This document shows positions 26,592 through 35,508 of a stretch of DNA of 64,000 nucleotides, piece by piece (position 1 is the stretch's first letter; every line of letters starts with the position of its first letter). The notes below the pieces were generated by a model. The model was not told the DNA's origin, ran no database searches, and was given only the letters and a program-made list of their open reading frames with translations. The position numbers and the translations under genes were made by a program. This stretch comes from Spyradosoma sp004558035 (lineage in GTDB: Bacteria; Verrucomicrobiota; Verrucomicrobiia; Opitutales; UBA953), in contig NZ_JBNPNH010000002.1 in NCBI RefSeq assembly GCF_050314555.1, forward strand, positions 391,406 through 455,405, written 5' to 3'.

Positions 26592-27392
26592 TCAGCGCGT
26601 CTTCAGATTCGCGTCGCGATAGACGCGCACCCAATCGACCTGCATTTCGACGGGAAGGTGCGCGGGATTGACCTTGCCGGAGGATTCCACCCAGCCGCCG
26701 CCGAGCTGCATGTCCACGAGAACGTAGAACGGCTTGTCGAACGGCCACTGCCCGTTCTTCGCCTCGGCGGGAACGCGCGGATAGGTGAACGTCTCCTTGC
26801 CGTTGATGAGAAAGACGAGCTTGTCCGGATGCCATTCGACGCCGTAGACGTTGAAGTCGTCGCGCCTGATTTTTCCCGTCGAACCCGGGCGCGGATTGTT
26901 GCGCTTGAGCGTCCACGTGTAGCGGGAATGCACGGTCTGGTAGGCGACGTCGTCGAAGTTGAGATGCTCCATGATGTCGATTTCGCCGGCGTCGGGCCAG
27001 CCGCCCTTTTCCGGGAGCATCCACAGCGCGGGCCACGCGCCCTGCGCGCAGCCGAGCTTGGCGCGGATTTCGATCTTGCCGTAGCGGAAGGAAAATTTCC
27101 CCTGCGTCGAAATGCCGCCCGTGATGTAGGGCGACGGATCCTTCTTCGTGTTCGGGTTGACCTTGCCGCGCAGAATCAGTTTGCCGTTCTTCACGGCGAA
27201 AAGCGACGGATCGCTCGACATCGTGTTCTTCCAGTCGGGCTTGCCGCGCTCGATCTTCGACCAGTAGCGCGGGTTGATCGACGCGCCGTTGAACTCGTCA
27301 GCCCAGACGAGCTTCCACTGCGGCGCGGCGAACGCGGGAACGGCGAGCGCGGCGAAAAGAACCGCGGGAACGAAAAGGCGGGGAATTTTCAT
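26592..27392 (-). CDS. Secreted GH16 family endo-beta-glucanase (laminarinase/lichenase-type)
   Basis: 266 residues with a signal peptide (RLFVPAVLFAALAVPAFAA). The mature protein starts PQWKLVWADEFNGASINPRYW, typical of GH16 beta-glucanases. The catalytic EIDIMEH box (nucleophile and acid/base Glu flanking Asp) is intact, and the ALWMLP and VEWHPDKLVFLINGK strands are present. Likely hydrolyses beta-1,3(4)-glucans outside the cytoplasm. An ATG three codons upstream (27401) is possible. Downstream, 26520-26560 holds a small palindrome (GGGCAAGCGGGATGCTTGCC). Confidence 0.92.
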   Translation of the reverse strand: MKIPRLFVPAVLFAALAVPAFAAPQWKLVWADEFNGASINPRYWSKIERGKPDWKNTMSSDPSLFAVKNGKLILRGKVNPNTKKDPSPYITGGISTQGKFSFRYGKIEIRAKLGCAQGAWPALWMLPEKGGWPDAGEIDIMEHLNFDDVAYQTVHSRYTWTLKRNNPRPGSTGKIRRDDFNVYGVEWHPDKLVFLINGKETFTYPRVPAEAKNGQWPFDKPFYVLVDMQLGGGWVESSGKVNPAHLPVEMQVDWVRVYRDANLKTR

Positions 27393-27443
27393 GCGAGCCA
27401 TGATGGTCGCGCCGGCGCGTTCCCGCAACGCAATTTCGGGCGC

Positions 27444-27578
27444 GGAAGGTGATGAAGTGATGGAGTTATGAAGTTATGGAGGTTCTTTGCGCTCGGCTTC
27501 GCCGAAAGGATTTCGAAAAACACTTTCGCGGAGCGAAACGCAATCAACTTCATAACCTCGTCACCTCCATAACCTTCC
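27444..27578. repeat. Family A intergenic palindromic element, copy 3
   Basis: Terminal GGAAGG...CCTTCC, tandem GATGAAGTGATGGAGTTATG units, core GCGCTCGGCTTCGCCGAAAG and TTTCGCGGAGCGAAACGCAA, then the complementary half. It sits in the divergent GH16/LptD-like intergenic region. Confidence 0.87.
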
Positions 27579-27678
27579 TCGCGCACGCCGCTCGCGTCGC
27601 GTTTTTTTGTTTCGCGGAACAGCAAAATCGTTAGGATTAACGGAAATTTTCGGTCACTCCTTTTTCGCATTCCGCACC

Positions 27679-29976
27679 GTGTTGACGCTAAGACAACTTG
27701 CCGCCGCAGCGATCGTTCCCGCCTTTTTCGTCGCGGGAACGTTTTTTGCGTTTTCTGAACCCGAAGCCGCCGCCGAGCCGGACGCGGGAACGCCGACGGA
27801 AACGGCGCCCGACGAACGCGGAGAGCCCGCGGCGGCGGAACCCGCGGACTCCCCGGGCGCGCCCGCCGAAGCGAAGCCGGAGAAAGCGGGCATTCCGCTC
27901 ACCTACACGCGTCTTTCCATCGGCAAGGACGGCGTCATCCGCTACGAGAACGCGGACCTGAATTTCGAAAATCTCGGCATTCACGCGGACGAGCTCGCCT
28001 ACGACGCGAACGCGCAGGCGGCGCGCGCCTCGGGCTCGGTCTCGATCGACATGGACGCAATGCGCGTCGTGACCGATTCCGTCGATTACGACCAGAAGAC
28101 GGGCTCCGTCTCCGCGAAGAACGTGCGCGGCGGCGCCGACTTCTTCTTTTTCAAGGGCGAAGAAATCTCCGCGGGAACGGGCGGCGACGCGACCGCGGTC
28201 GCCATCCGCGATTCCGAGGCCTACGTCGGCGAGCCGCACTGGAGCTCGGTCTCCTTCGGCGCGGGGCGTATCGACTACGACAGCGAGGAGGACTGGCTGC
28301 ACCTGGGCCCGTCGATCTTCCGCGTCGCGGGCGTTCCCGTGCTGCCGCTGCCGCCGCTTTCGGTGCCGCGCATCGAGCGGCCGCCCGTGCGCATCTGGGC
28401 GAATTCCGGCGAATCCTCGACGCCGGGCTTTTATCTGCGCACGACGACGCACCTCACGATCTGGGACGACTACGAGCCGGGGCTGCTGCTTGACTTCTAC
28501 GAGCGCTCTGGCCCGCTCGTCGGCCCCGCGCTCGCCTACGACACGCGCGGCGGGAACGCCGATTCCGCGCGCTGGATGTTCGGCGACTTTCAGGCCGGCT
28601 ACATCAACGACACCGCGAACCGCGAACCCGACATCTACCGCAACGAGATCGGCGGTCGGCGCGGCTTCATCGAATGGACGCACAAGCAGGAAATCGACGG
28701 TCTGGAAATTTCCGCCGCGATTCACCGCTGGAGCGATTCCGAAGTCACGCGCCATTTCCGCCCGGACGTCTACGACGCCAACCGCAATCCGGACAGCCAT
28801 TTCGAGTTCGTGCTGCCCGGCGACAACTACTACGTTTCCGCGCTCACGCGCGTCCACCTCAACGACTACCAGAGCACGCAGCAGCGCCTGCCGGAAATCC
28901 GCTTCGACCTCGTGCCGACGGAGATTCTGAACACGGGCGTCCGCCAGCGCTTCAGCGCCTCCTACGCCTGCCTCGTCGAAGAGGATTCCGACCAGTATCA
29001 CCTGCGCCGGACGAACAAGGACGACCGCCTCGAAAGCTCCCGCGCGGATTTCTATTACGGGCTCGACGCGCCGATCGCGTTCGGCGACTTCGCGACCTTC
29101 ACGCCGGTCGCGGGCGTCCGCTCCACGTTTTACGGAAACGCCGTTCCCGACGCCGACGACAATTACTGGCGCACCGTCGGGCAGATCGGCTTCGACCTGC
29201 AGTTCTGCTTTTCGGGAACGAACGGCTACCGCAACGAGACCTGGGGCATCGACGGCCTGCGCCACGTCTGCCGCCCCGTTTTCCGCTACCGCTACATGCC
29301 CGGCGTCGCCTCGCAGAGCTCCCGCATTCCCGAAATCGACCGCGACATCTACCGCGACGCGCCGACGATTCTCGACCTCGGCGACAACCGCGCCGTGGAC
29401 ACGCTCTACGACGAGCACATTTTCCGCATCGGCCTCGAAAACCTTTTCCAGACACGCGACAAGTCCTACGGCTCGAAGGATCTCGCCGAGTTCAACGTCT
29501 ATCAGGACATCCGCAAGACGGACCGCCCCGTGGACGACGACACGCTGAGCGACAATTTCGCCGAGCTCGTGCTGAAGCCGGCGAGCTGGGTGAACTTCTC
29601 GCTGACGCACCGCATGGACGTGAGCGATTTCTCCTCGAAGTCGATCCGCGCGTCCGTGCGCTTCACGGACGGCGACGTCTGGGGCGTGACGCTCTCCGGG
29701 CGCTTCCTCGCCAACGACGACCTCGCCTACTACGGCTGCGACACGCACGCGCGCCAGTACACCGTGCGCGTCGACTGGCGGCTCAATTCCTATTACCAGT
29801 TTTACGGCGACTGGCGCTTCGACGACGAAAAGAACATTTTCACCGACCAGTATTACGGTCTGCGCCAGCGCCTCGGAAATTCCTGGAACATCGAATACTA
29901 CGTGCGCTACCGCCAGGACGCCGGCGACGAAAGCGACTTCTCCTTCGGCGTGTCGCTGAGCCTGTTCGCCTATTGA
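27679..29976 (+). CDS. LptD-like LPS-assembly outer-membrane protein
   Basis: 765 residues from a GTG start (an in-frame TTG lies 72 bp upstream). Signal sequence (LRQLAAAAIVPAFFVAGTFFAFS) and an acidic Pro/Ala linker to about residue 75. An N-terminal OstA/LptA-like jellyroll has the repeated pattern DELAYDANAQAARASGSVSI ... VTDSVDYDQKTGSVSAKNV. A ~500-residue barrel rich in alternating aromatic strands follows and ends SLSLFAY. This two-domain order matches LptD, which inserts LPS into the outer leaflet. The conserved disulfide-forming Cys pairs of enterobacterial LptD are not evident. scpA follows by 4 bp. Confidence 0.75.
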   Translation: MLTLRQLAAAAIVPAFFVAGTFFAFSEPEAAAEPDAGTPTETAPDERGEPAAAEPADSPGAPAEAKPEKAGIPLTYTRLSIGKDGVIRYENADLNFENLGIHADELAYDANAQAARASGSVSIDMDAMRVVTDSVDYDQKTGSVSAKNVRGGADFFFFKGEEISAGTGGDATAVAIRDSEAYVGEPHWSSVSFGAGRIDYDSEEDWLHLGPSIFRVAGVPVLPLPPLSVPRIERPPVRIWANSGESSTPGFYLRTTTHLTIWDDYEPGLLLDFYERSGPLVGPALAYDTRGGNADSARWMFGDFQAGYINDTANREPDIYRNEIGGRRGFIEWTHKQEIDGLEISAAIHRWSDSEVTRHFRPDVYDANRNPDSHFEFVLPGDNYYVSALTRVHLNDYQSTQQRLPEIRFDLVPTEILNTGVRQRFSASYACLVEEDSDQYHLRRTNKDDRLESSRADFYYGLDAPIAFGDFATFTPVAGVRSTFYGNAVPDADDNYWRTVGQIGFDLQFCFSGTNGYRNETWGIDGLRHVCRPVFRYRYMPGVASQSSRIPEIDRDIYRDAPTILDLGDNRAVDTLYDEHIFRIGLENLFQTRDKSYGSKDLAEFNVYQDIRKTDRPVDDDTLSDNFAELVLKPASWVNFSLTHRMDVSDFSSKSIRASVRFTDGDVWGVTLSGRFLANDDLAYYGCDTHARQYTVRVDWRLNSYYQFYGDWRFDDEKNIFTDQYYGLRQRLGNSWNIEYYVRYRQDAGDESDFSFGVSLSLFAY

Positions 29977-29980
29977 CGCG

Positions 29981-30850
29981 ATGGAAACGCCCTTCGAAGA
30001 TCCGGCGGAAAAACTCCGCGCCGAGACGCTCCGCGACGGGCTTTTCCCCGACGACGTTCCCGCCGTGCGCCTCTCGAAATTCGAAGGCCCGCTCGACCTG
30101 CTGCTGTTTCTCATCCGCAAGAACGAAATCGACGTCCGCGACATTCCGATCGTCGAGATCACGCGCCAGTACATGGAGATTCTCCGCAAAAACGAGGCGA
30201 TGAAGATCGAGATCGCGGGGGAATTCTTCGTCATGGCGGCGACGCTGATGTACATCAAGAGCCGCATGCTGCTGCCGACCGGCGAAAACGCGCCGGAGCC
30301 GGAGATGAGCGCGGACGAGGACGAAAATCTCGACCCGCGCTGGCAGCTCATCCGCCAGCTCATCCAGTACAAACGCCTCAAGGACTCCGCCGCCTACATC
30401 GCCGGGCTCATCGAAAAACGGCAGGATTTCCTGCCGCGCATCGTCGAAAAGCCCGCCGCGCCCGAAGAACGCCCGCTCGCGCCGCTCGGGAAAATGGATC
30501 TCTGGAATGTCTTCAATCTCGTCCTCAAACGCCTTTCGGAGCGCATTCTTCCCGGCGAAATTCAGGACGATTCCGTGACGATCGCCGCGCGCATGAGCGA
30601 CATTCTCGAGCGCCTGAAGACGGAAAAATCCTTCACGTTCACGTCGCTGCTTCCGGAAAAAATCACGATTCCGATGCTCGCGACGACGTTTCTCGCGTGC
30701 CTCGAGCTCGCGCGCCTCGGGCAGATGACGGTGACGCAGGACGAGCTTTTCGGCGAAATCTTCTGCGCCGCGCGCGCCCCCGGCGAAGACGTTCCCGCGC
30801 CCGCCGACGGCGAACAGCGCCACGACGACCCGCTCTTCGCCCGCCCGTAA
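29981..30850 (+). CDS. scpA: Segregation and condensation protein A
   Basis: 289-residue kleisin partner of Smc/ScpB in chromosome condensation. The diagnostic block FEGPLDLLLFLIRKNEIDVRDIPI lies near residue 34, followed by FFVMAATLMYIKSRMLLP and a C-terminal winged helix with TFLACLELARLGQMTVTQDELFGEI. Acidic tail. It is 4 bp downstream of the LptD-like gene; scpB is not in the window. Confidence 0.93.
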   Translation: METPFEDPAEKLRAETLRDGLFPDDVPAVRLSKFEGPLDLLLFLIRKNEIDVRDIPIVEITRQYMEILRKNEAMKIEIAGEFFVMAATLMYIKSRMLLPTGENAPEPEMSADEDENLDPRWQLIRQLIQYKRLKDSAAYIAGLIEKRQDFLPRIVEKPAAPEERPLAPLGKMDLWNVFNLVLKRLSERILPGEIQDDSVTIAARMSDILERLKTEKSFTFTSLLPEKITIPMLATTFLACLELARLGQMTVTQDELFGEIFCAARAPGEDVPAPADGEQRHDDPLFARP

Positions 30851-30878
30851 GCCCCCCGCCGCCCCGAAAATCAAATAA

Positions 30879-30927
30879 CGTTTACTTTTTTGAACAAAAT
30901 CGCCACTCTTTGTTCAAGGTAATAAAC
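30879..30927. promoter_or_regulatory. Nested palindromic operator of the hipBA module
   Basis: Two concentric inverted repeats centred on 30903: TTGAACAAA (30889-30897)/TTTGTTCAA (30909-30917) and outer GTTTA (30879-30883)/TAAAC (30923-30927). It ends 3 bp before the hipB ATG, the expected place for HipB autoregulation. Confidence 0.65.
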
Positions 30928-30930
30928 ATT

Positions 30931-31251
30931 ATGAGAACGGCAAAACGAGCGCTCCTACCGAATCAGCGGCGCATTTTGGAAGAATTCGGCGAAAACCTCC
31001 GCTGCGCGCGGCTGAGGCGGGACTTGTCGTCGACGCAAGTCGCGGAGCGCGCCGGCATTTCCCGAGGAACGCTCGTGAAAATCGAGCGCGGCGACGAAAA
31101 CGTCGCGCTGGGATTTTATTTTCGCGTGCTGACGGTTCTGTCCCTGGAAAAAGATCTCTCGGCCGTCGCGCGGGACGACGCGCTCGGACGCAAACTCCAG
31201 GACGCCAAACTGCCTCTACGCGGACGCGCTTCGGTGAAGGAGCAGGAGTGA
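30931..31251 (+). CDS. hipB: HipB-like HTH antitoxin
   Basis: 106 residues with an XRE/HipB helix-turn-helix (LRCARLRRDLSSTQVAERAGISRGTLVKIERG). It binds DNA as a dimer and neutralises HipA. It is 3 bp upstream of hipA and preceded by a nested palindromic operator. The C-terminal half (LSLEKDLSAVARDDALGRKLQ) is typical of HipB-like partners of Fic- or HipA-type toxins. Confidence 0.85.
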   Translation: MRTAKRALLPNQRRILEEFGENLRCARLRRDLSSTQVAERAGISRGTLVKIERGDENVALGFYFRVLTVLSLEKDLSAVARDDALGRKLQDAKLPLRGRASVKEQE

Positions 31252-31254
31252 ATC

Positions 31255-32505
31255 ATGGACGAACGCATTTTCGTTTATTTTGACGCGGAAACGTCCGAGC
31301 GGCCGATTCCCATGGGCACGCTTTTCGTCGCCCGCGCCCGCGGGAACGAGGTCTTTTCTTTCGAATACGAATCGGACTGGCTTCGCGCCCCGGCCGCGCG
31401 CGCTTTGGATCCGCATCTGGCGCTGTATGCGGGACGCCAATACGTTCCCGCCGACAAGACGAATTTCGGAATTTTCCTCGATTCCTCGCCGGACCGCTGG
31501 GGGCGCGTGCTCCTGCGCCGTCGCGAATCCCTGCGCGCGAGAGAAGAAAATCGACGGGAACGCCGCCTGACGGAGACAGACTTTCTTCTCGGCGTTTTCG
31601 ACGGAAGCCGCATGGGCGCGCTGCGCTTCAAAAAATCTCCGGACGAGAATTTTCTCGACGACGATTCGGACGCCGCAATCCCGCCTTGGGCCTCTCTGCG
31701 GGAACTCGCTTTCGCCAGCACGCAGCTGGAAAGAGATGAACTCGGACGAGACGGGAAAACGACGCGCTGGCTGAAAATGCTCGTCGCGCCGGGCTCCTCT
31801 CTCGGCGGTGCACGCCCGAAAGCCAACGTTCAAGCCGACGACGGCGAACTTTGGATCGCAAAATTTCCGAGCCGCAACGACGAAACGGACGTCGGCGCCT
31901 GGGAGTGCGTCGTCGCGGAACTCGCAAACGCCTGCGGCATACGGACGGCTCCCTTCCGTGCGGAAAAATTCGGCAAAAACGGAACCACCTTTCTCACGAA
32001 ACGCTTCGATCGAACCCGCCGACGGCGCATTCATTTCGCGTCGGCGATGACGCTGCTGGGTTACGAGGACAGCGCAGACGCCGCAGAGGGCGCAAGCTAT
32101 CTGGAACTCGCCGAGCTGCTGATTCGAAGCGGCGCGGAAACGGACCGCGACCTGGAAGAACTCTGGCGTCGCATCGTGTTCAACATCGCCGTTTCCGACT
32201 GCGACGACCATCTGCGCAACCACGGATTCCTTCTTTCCGCCCGCGGATGGCGCCTCGCTCCGGCCTACGACCTGAACCCGAATCCCGACGGTTTCGCGCT
32301 GACGCTGAACATCACCGAAAGCAGCAACGCGTTGGATTTCGACTTGGCGTTGAGCACGGCGAAATGTTTCGGACTAAACTCTGCGAAAGCGGAAAAAATT
32401 CTTAAGGAAATCCGAGACGAGGTCTCTCATTGGCGCACAATCGCGACCCGCCGAAAAATCCCTCTCTCGGAACAAGAGCGCATGCGGCCCGCTTTCCGCA
32501 CCTGA
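31255..32505 (+). CDS. hipA: HipA-like serine/threonine kinase toxin
   Basis: 416 residues of the HipA family, which inactivates a translation factor (GltX in E. coli) by phosphorylation. Visible are the N-terminal HipA_N domain (LALYAGRQYVPADKTNFGIFLDSSPDRWG), the ATP-loop SSLGGARPKANV, strand ELWIAKFPS with its Lys, the catalytic loop ISD-like AVSDCDDHLRNHGF, and the Mg-binding Asp in LAPAYDLNP. All key elements appear intact, so the toxin is probably active. Second gene of hipBA. Confidence 0.88.
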   Translation: MDERIFVYFDAETSERPIPMGTLFVARARGNEVFSFEYESDWLRAPAARALDPHLALYAGRQYVPADKTNFGIFLDSSPDRWGRVLLRRRESLRAREENRRERRLTETDFLLGVFDGSRMGALRFKKSPDENFLDDDSDAAIPPWASLRELAFASTQLERDELGRDGKTTRWLKMLVAPGSSLGGARPKANVQADDGELWIAKFPSRNDETDVGAWECVVAELANACGIRTAPFRAEKFGKNGTTFLTKRFDRTRRRRIHFASAMTLLGYEDSADAAEGASYLELAELLIRSGAETDRDLEELWRRIVFNIAVSDCDDHLRNHGFLLSARGWRLAPAYDLNPNPDGFALTLNITESSNALDFDLALSTAKCFGLNSAKAEKILKEIRDEVSHWRTIATRRKIPLSEQERMRPAFRT

Positions 32506-33067
32506 ACGCGCGCCGTCTTCGTCCGAATTTTGGCGAACCGGGCAAAATTCAAGATGGACTTCCGTTTTTGCGCCCGCGGGAACGAAAATCAGCGGGAACG
32601 GGCAGCGGAGTCCGAACTATAAGGATTTATAGCCGTGTATAGAGGATTTTCACGAAAACGTCGAAATATGCGCTATAATTTGCAATAAATCGCTCTCATT
32701 CCGCCGAACTCGGCATCATTCGCCTCATGAATTCGTCGAAAAGCGGCACCGTGAAATCGGCGACGCCGCGGCTCGGGCCGTGAATCATGCCCTTCTTGAG
32801 CAACGCGGCGCGCAATTGCGGAAACCCCCGCGAACATTTGACATTTTACAAGCCTGCGTTTTGACAAAATACGCCTGCGACCCGCATAAACAAAGGATTT
32901 TCCGAATCTCGAAGAATTGCGCCGGCTCCGGGCGACATTTGACACTTCCGACCTCGGACAATTGCGCCGCGCCGCGTTCAGCCGCGGGAACGCGCGGCGT
33001 CCGCGTAGAGCCGCAGATAGGCGGCGGCGGTTGTGCGGACGCGTTACGAAAGCCCCCCCCCCGATAT
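32506..33067. other. Degraded intergenic region between hipA and the polysaccharide locus
   Basis: About 560 bp with no intact gene. It contains the 3' end of an ATPase on the minus strand (32696-32832), two GACATTTGACA-containing segments with AATTGCG phrases (about 32838 and 32934), a plus-strand coding-like patch (FPNLEELRRLRATFDTSDL, about 32897-32953), and a C10 homopolymer at 33053-33062 immediately beyond the glycosyltransferase stop codon. Confidence 0.55.
32696..32832 (-). pseudogene. C-terminal remnant of an AAA-type ATPase
   Basis: Minus-strand reading gives LRAALLKKGMIHGPSRGV and then DFTVPLFDEFMRRMMPSSAE plus stop. This is the winged-helix tail typical of accessory AAA ATPases found beside DUF4143-type genes in host-associated bacteria. 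The rest of the gene is gone. Confidence 0.5.
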
Positions 33068-34198
33068 TTAAAGAGGCTTATCCGAACGTGCGAATCTGGC
33101 GTACAACTTTATCATCTTTCGGATTTTATTCATAAAAAAGCTTGCGAGGGAAAAGCCGAAAAGCCGAATAATCCATGCGCTCACACAGGCTTTTGGATTC
33201 TGCCTATAGCGCAATAACCATGAGCGTTCGCGGATTTTCTTCTGGCTCTCCGTATCCAGCGATTGCCATTGAAGGATCTGCCCGGAAAGCGTAAACGCCG
33301 CAAAAGAACAAAGCGCGGAGCTCGCCTCTTTCGTCCAGCACGGATTCTGCGCATTTCGGACAAGTTCATCGATGCCTCTGCAGACACCTTCGACACGCCG
33401 CGAGAGCGCCGACCGAGACATCTCGTTCGTTATCGATCCTTCCCGCGCCTGCCGATAGGCGTAGCCGAACATATTCATACATCTCCAGTTGCGGGCACGC
33501 GTCATCAGATTTGCAAACCACGGCGTATCCTCAGAAACCAGGAAGTTCTCAAAGCTCAAACAGTTTTCCTGAAGAAATTTTCTCTCAAATATTTTATTGC
33601 ACGCTGACATTCTGAAAACCCCGCCTCGACACATCGAGACCACACGGGCGTTTTTGTCCGCGTTCCGAGAACACTCGACAAGCGAATACTCTTTCCACCG
33701 CACAAAACGCCCTTCCGGGAAATAATCCGAAATATTGAACATCAGAAAATCACACTCGTCCGCGCGGGAACGCCAAGCGTCCGAGAGTTTTTCAAGCAAC
33801 CGATCTTCATTCCAGAAATCGTCACCGTCTAGGAACATCAGAAGTTCTCCGCGGGCGGCAAGCATTCCCGCATTGCGCGCGGAGGAAAGCCCGGCGTTCG
33901 TTTTGTGAGTCACGTGGACGCGGGGGTCGCGCTCGGCGTAGGCGTCGCAGATCGCGCCGGAGTTGTCCGGGGAGCCGTCGTCCACGAGGATCAGCTCGAA
34001 GTCCGTGAAGGTCTGCGCGAGCACGCTTTCGATGCACTCGGGGAGGTATTTTTCCACCTTGTAAACGGGAACGATGACCGAGATCTTCGGGGCGGGTTCT
34101 TTTTTTGCCGCAGATGACACAGATGAGCGCAGATGTTTTTCCGCGGCGGGTTCATCCGTGTTCATCTGCGACATCTGTGGCTGAAATTCGGGTTTCAT
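33068..34198 (-). CDS. Family 2 glycosyltransferase with repeat-derived N-terminus (GT2a)
   Basis: 376 residues. The GT-A catalytic core starts at about residue 38 with KISVIVPVYKVEKYLPE, LVDDGSPDNSGAI (nucleotide-binding Asp) and FLDGDDFW (DxD-like). Transfers a sugar onto a lipid-linked oligosaccharide in the cytoplasm. The first ~37 residues (MKPEFQPQMSQMNTDE ... SSAAKKEPAP) are encoded by an inverted-repeat element (34101-34198) and look non-native. The catalytic 5' module is almost identical to those of the genes at 35.5 and 45.7 kb; after about residue 95 the sequence diverges. The start overlaps the wzy-like stop as ATGA. Last gene of the minus-strand operon. Confidence 0.85.
   Translation of the reverse strand: MKPEFQPQMSQMNTDEPAAEKHLRSSVSSAAKKEPAPKISVIVPVYKVEKYLPECIESVLAQTFTDFELILVDDGSPDNSGAICDAYAERDPRVHVTHKTNAGLSSARNAGMLAARGELLMFLDGDDFWNEDRLLEKLSDAWRSRADECDFLMFNISDYFPEGRFVRWKEYSLVECSRNADKNARVVSMCRGGVFRMSACNKIFERKFLQENCLSFENFLVSEDTPWFANLMTRARNWRCMNMFGYAYRQAREGSITNEMSRSALSRRVEGVCRGIDELVRNAQNPCWTKEASSALCSFAAFTLSGQILQWQSLDTESQKKIRERSWLLRYRQNPKACVSAWIIRLFGFSLASFFMNKIRKMIKLYARFARSDKPL
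34101..34198. repeat. Family B palindromic repeat supplying the GT2a start codon and N-terminus
   Basis: Shares its sequence with 36498-36597 almost base for base: GCCGCAGATGACACAGATG...GTTCATCCGTGTTCATC...CATCTGTGGCTGAAATTCG. The two ends (left arm GCCGCAGATG, right arm CATCTGTGGC) form an inverted repeat. The ATG of GT2a lies at the right edge. The family is typical of intergenic palindromes, here read as protein. Confidence 0.8.
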
Positions 34199-35505
34199 TT
34201 CGAAATCTCTCTCTTTTTGATACTCGGTGGAAACATGTTTTCGCGTTCTTGCAATTTCGCTCGCCCGCAACAAACCGCCATGCAGACCAAAAGTTCCGGG
34301 AAAAATTTGCACCGATGGCGAATCGCCGTTCCCGCCGCAATAGTTCCATATCCGAAAACAAACGTCATGGCCAAAATACAAATCATCAGATAGCGGACGA
34401 CATTTTTTTGCTCCGCCTTTACGATTTTTTTCAACGAAAAGACAACTTTCCCAAAGGCGAAAATATAAAACGTGGAATCGAAACAAAACGTGAAAACGTC
34501 CATGCCATTGCGCCAATCTAAGGGAATCGGAGAAAACAAAAAGTAAAACATCTTCAGCGGCGAAAACAGCAAAAGCAGGTAAGGATTGGAAATCGTTAGC
34601 CATGTCAAATACGACGATCCCGCAGCATCCGCGTTATGCTCGCCGTCAACAGCGACTTCGCCCTCACCGAGCGCCGTCGCCATCGCATCCACGCGCTGGT
34701 CCATTAAGGGGAACAACGCAACAACCATCGCCGCCGCTAAAATCACGCCGCCAAGTGTCGCGACGGAAAGCGCGTTTCTCTGCCTACGAGGACGCCAAAT
34801 CGCAAGCGCCGCAACATATCCACAGAGCCAAAATACGCATCCTCCATGAAAAAATGCCGCTCCCGCAACAAAAAGAATCGAAAGCGATAACATAAGAATT
34901 CCACCACTTTTCATCCAGCGAATGAAAAACAGAGAAGAACATGCGAGGCAAAATTCAATAGGTGATTCACGAAGCAAAATCGCGGAAAACGCAAGAAGGT
35001 GCGGGAACAAGGCAAGGAACGCCACCCCAATTTTTTCTTGCCTCTCGGAGAAATTCAATTCTTTGAAAATCTTCATGCAGACGAGCACAGTTCCCATTCC
35101 GAATGCGACGTTGAGCTGCTGTGCGATAATCCGAATCGGTCCCACGATGAAATAGAGGCTCGTCAGAAAATCCGTGTATCCCGTAAGTCTATCATAATAG
35201 CTTCCGAGTCGAAAATTTCCCTCAGAAATGCTCGCAAATGCTTCGGTGTCATTTCCGCTGTGCGGCACTTGAAACCATTGAAAAACATCCGCGAAAAGAA
35301 AAAACTCGCGCGCTAACAAGCCTATGAGCAGAAAAATGAAAACCCCGCTCTTGAGTTTGAAAGTCATCGTCCAACTCAATATAATCAAAGCATTGACGAC
35401 GACGAACGTCATCCCAACGAAACTCTCCATCGCCGGGCTAATTCCATCGTTCCGCAAAGGAGCGAACAACAAAACTTGAAAAAACGTGAGAAGAACTATT
35501 GGCAT
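34195..35505 (-). CDS. Wzy-like O-antigen/polysaccharide polymerase, multi-pass membrane protein
   Basis: 436 residues with ten or more hydrophobic helices (e.g. LLTFFQVLLFAPL, FVVVNALIILSWTM, GVFIFLLIGLLAREFFLF, ILFVAGAAFFHGGCVFWLCGYV). A periplasmic loop includes DAMATALGEGEVAVDGEHNADAAG. Fits the polymerases that join undecaprenyl-linked repeat units. Low G+C, and free of the GGGAACG word over 34334-35960 (1.6 kb), which suggests recent acquisition. It lies between two repeat-headed GT2 genes and is coupled by ATGA to the downstream one. Wzy proteins have little conserved sequence, so the assignment rests on topology and context. Confidence 0.65.
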   Translation of the reverse strand: MPIVLLTFFQVLLFAPLRNDGISPAMESFVGMTFVVVNALIILSWTMTFKLKSGVFIFLLIGLLAREFFLFADVFQWFQVPHSGNDTEAFASISEGNFRLGSYYDRLTGYTDFLTSLYFIVGPIRIIAQQLNVAFGMGTVLVCMKIFKELNFSERQEKIGVAFLALFPHLLAFSAILLRESPIEFCLACSSLFFIRWMKSGGILMLSLSILFVAGAAFFHGGCVFWLCGYVAALAIWRPRRQRNALSVATLGGVILAAAMVVALFPLMDQRVDAMATALGEGEVAVDGEHNADAAGSSYLTWLTISNPYLLLLFSPLKMFYFLFSPIPLDWRNGMDVFTFCFDSTFYIFAFGKVVFSLKKIVKAEQKNVVRYLMICILAMTFVFGYGTIAAGTAIRHRCKFFPELLVCMAVCCGRAKLQERENMFPPSIKKREISK

Positions 35506-35508
35506 TTT

